From Rubrobacter sp. (GTDB lineage: Bacteria > Actinomycetota > Rubrobacteria > Rubrobacterales > Rubrobacteraceae): 5,451 nucleotides of DNA. Shown piece by piece: positions 5,261-5,451 of the stretch. The position numbers and the translations under genes were made by a program. Location: assembly GCA_016781635.1 (NCBI GenBank), contig JADDPY010000397.1, positions 1 through 5,451 of the forward strand, read 5' to 3'. The stretch's first letter is position 1. The number at the start of each line of letters is the position of its first letter. Below the pieces are notes generated by a model. The model did no database searches, was not told where the DNA came from, and saw only the letters and a list, made by a program, of their open reading frames with translations.

Positions 5261-5298
5261 GGCTCCGTAACACCCCACGGGGAGGGTTGACACGATGA
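5257..5298 (+). CDS. Possible 13-codon micro-ORF bridging two genes
   Basis: An ATG at 5257 overlaps the ATPase stop (ATGA), preceded by GGAGGG at 5247-5252. Its frame runs 13 codons and ends in a TGA that overlaps the ATG of the next gene (ATGA, 5295-5298). The peptide is basic and unlike anything I recognise. It could be a translational relay between the two genes or chance; the next gene has its own good ribosome site. Confidence 0.25.
   Translation: MRLRNTPRGGLTR
5279..5286 (+). promoter_or_regulatory. Ribosome binding site of the last HTH gene
   Basis: GGGGAGGG lies 8 bases before the ATG at 5295 and supports that start. Confidence 0.65.
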
Positions 5299-5451
5299 CC
5301 AAGCGGATCTACACCGAAGAGCAGCGAGACGAGGCGTGCCTGATCTACACCGAGCACGGACCCTCGGAGGCGCAGAGACGGACCGGCATTCCCACGTCGA
5401 CCCTTCACGACTGGGCGCAGCAGCGAGGCATCCGGACGGTCCGGAACCAAA
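5295..5451 (+). CDS. Helix-turn-helix protein, terminase-small-subunit-like N-terminus (partial)
   Basis: Fifty-two codons are visible before the window ends. The sequence YTEEQRDEACLIYTEHGPSE (residues 6-25) followed by AQRRTGIPTSTLHDWAQQRG (26-45) is a homeodomain-like helix-turn-helix. The pattern EHGPxEAxRRTGIPxxTxxxWA is familiar from actinophage small terminase-like proteins and from transposase-type HTH domains. Without the C-terminal part the two cannot be separated, and a simple regulator is also possible. The start ATG at 5295 has a strong ribosome site 8 bases upstream. It lies 34 bases after the ATPase stop, so it probably belongs to the same operon. Confidence 0.75.
   Translation, partial: MTKRIYTEEQRDEACLIYTEHGPSEAQRRTGIPTSTLHDWAQQRGIRTVRNQ

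Noticed and set aside
5287..5315. TTGACA (5287-5292) as the -35 of an internal promoter
   Set aside because: The best -10 at 17 bp is TACACC, lacking the final T, and transcription would start inside the HTH gene.

Overview
The window is GC-rich and its genes are tightly packed and overlapping. Short GTG/ATG-led genes, apparently leaderless promoters, a tRNA without an encoded CCA tail, and a DUF3631-type ATPase together point to an actinobacterium (inference from style and families; genus not determinable). It looks like the left end of an integrated mobile element, either a prophage or a small phage-satellite/integrative island. No capsid, tail, portal or conjugation gene is in view, so the type cannot be decided.

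Layout: bases 1-33 are the 3' end of a tRNA gene, the usual attachment site. On the minus strand a tyrosine integrase (111-1271) and an XRE-family repressor-like regulator (1274-2014) form a two-gene unit that reads toward the tRNA. Bases 2015-2088 are a compact divergent control region. It holds overlapping inverted repeats, four TGCGT-type half-sites, and on each strand a -10-like hexamer placed so that transcription would begin at or next to the ATG. On the plus strand a chain of genes follows, most joined by 4-base ATGA/GTGA overlaps: an excisionase-like protein (2089-2286), a second excisionase/AlpA-like HTH protein (2283-2639), a DUF3102-like protein (2626-3291), a stand-alone protein resembling only the N-terminal domain and linker of the DnaB helicase (3288-3782), a DUF3631 P-loop ATPase with a C-terminal zinc ribbon (3779-5260), and an HTH protein cut by the window edge (5295-5451).

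Working together (inference): the repressor and integrase would be expressed in the integrated state. Relief of repression would turn on the rightward operon, beginning with excisionase and continuing into a replication module.

The most striking observation is inside the ATPase gene. The linker between the ATPase part and the zinc ribbon is encoded by a 180-bp ungapped imperfect inverted repeat (4894-5073, about 71% paired by hand count). It is centred on a 16-bp perfect palindrome and contains nine GGTACC palindromes plus one variant, whose spacing is itself mirror-symmetric (9, 9, 30, 18, 6, 18, 30, 9, 9). Such DNA-level order inside a coding sequence suggests a cis-acting site, possibly the element's replication origin embedded in its own replication gene.
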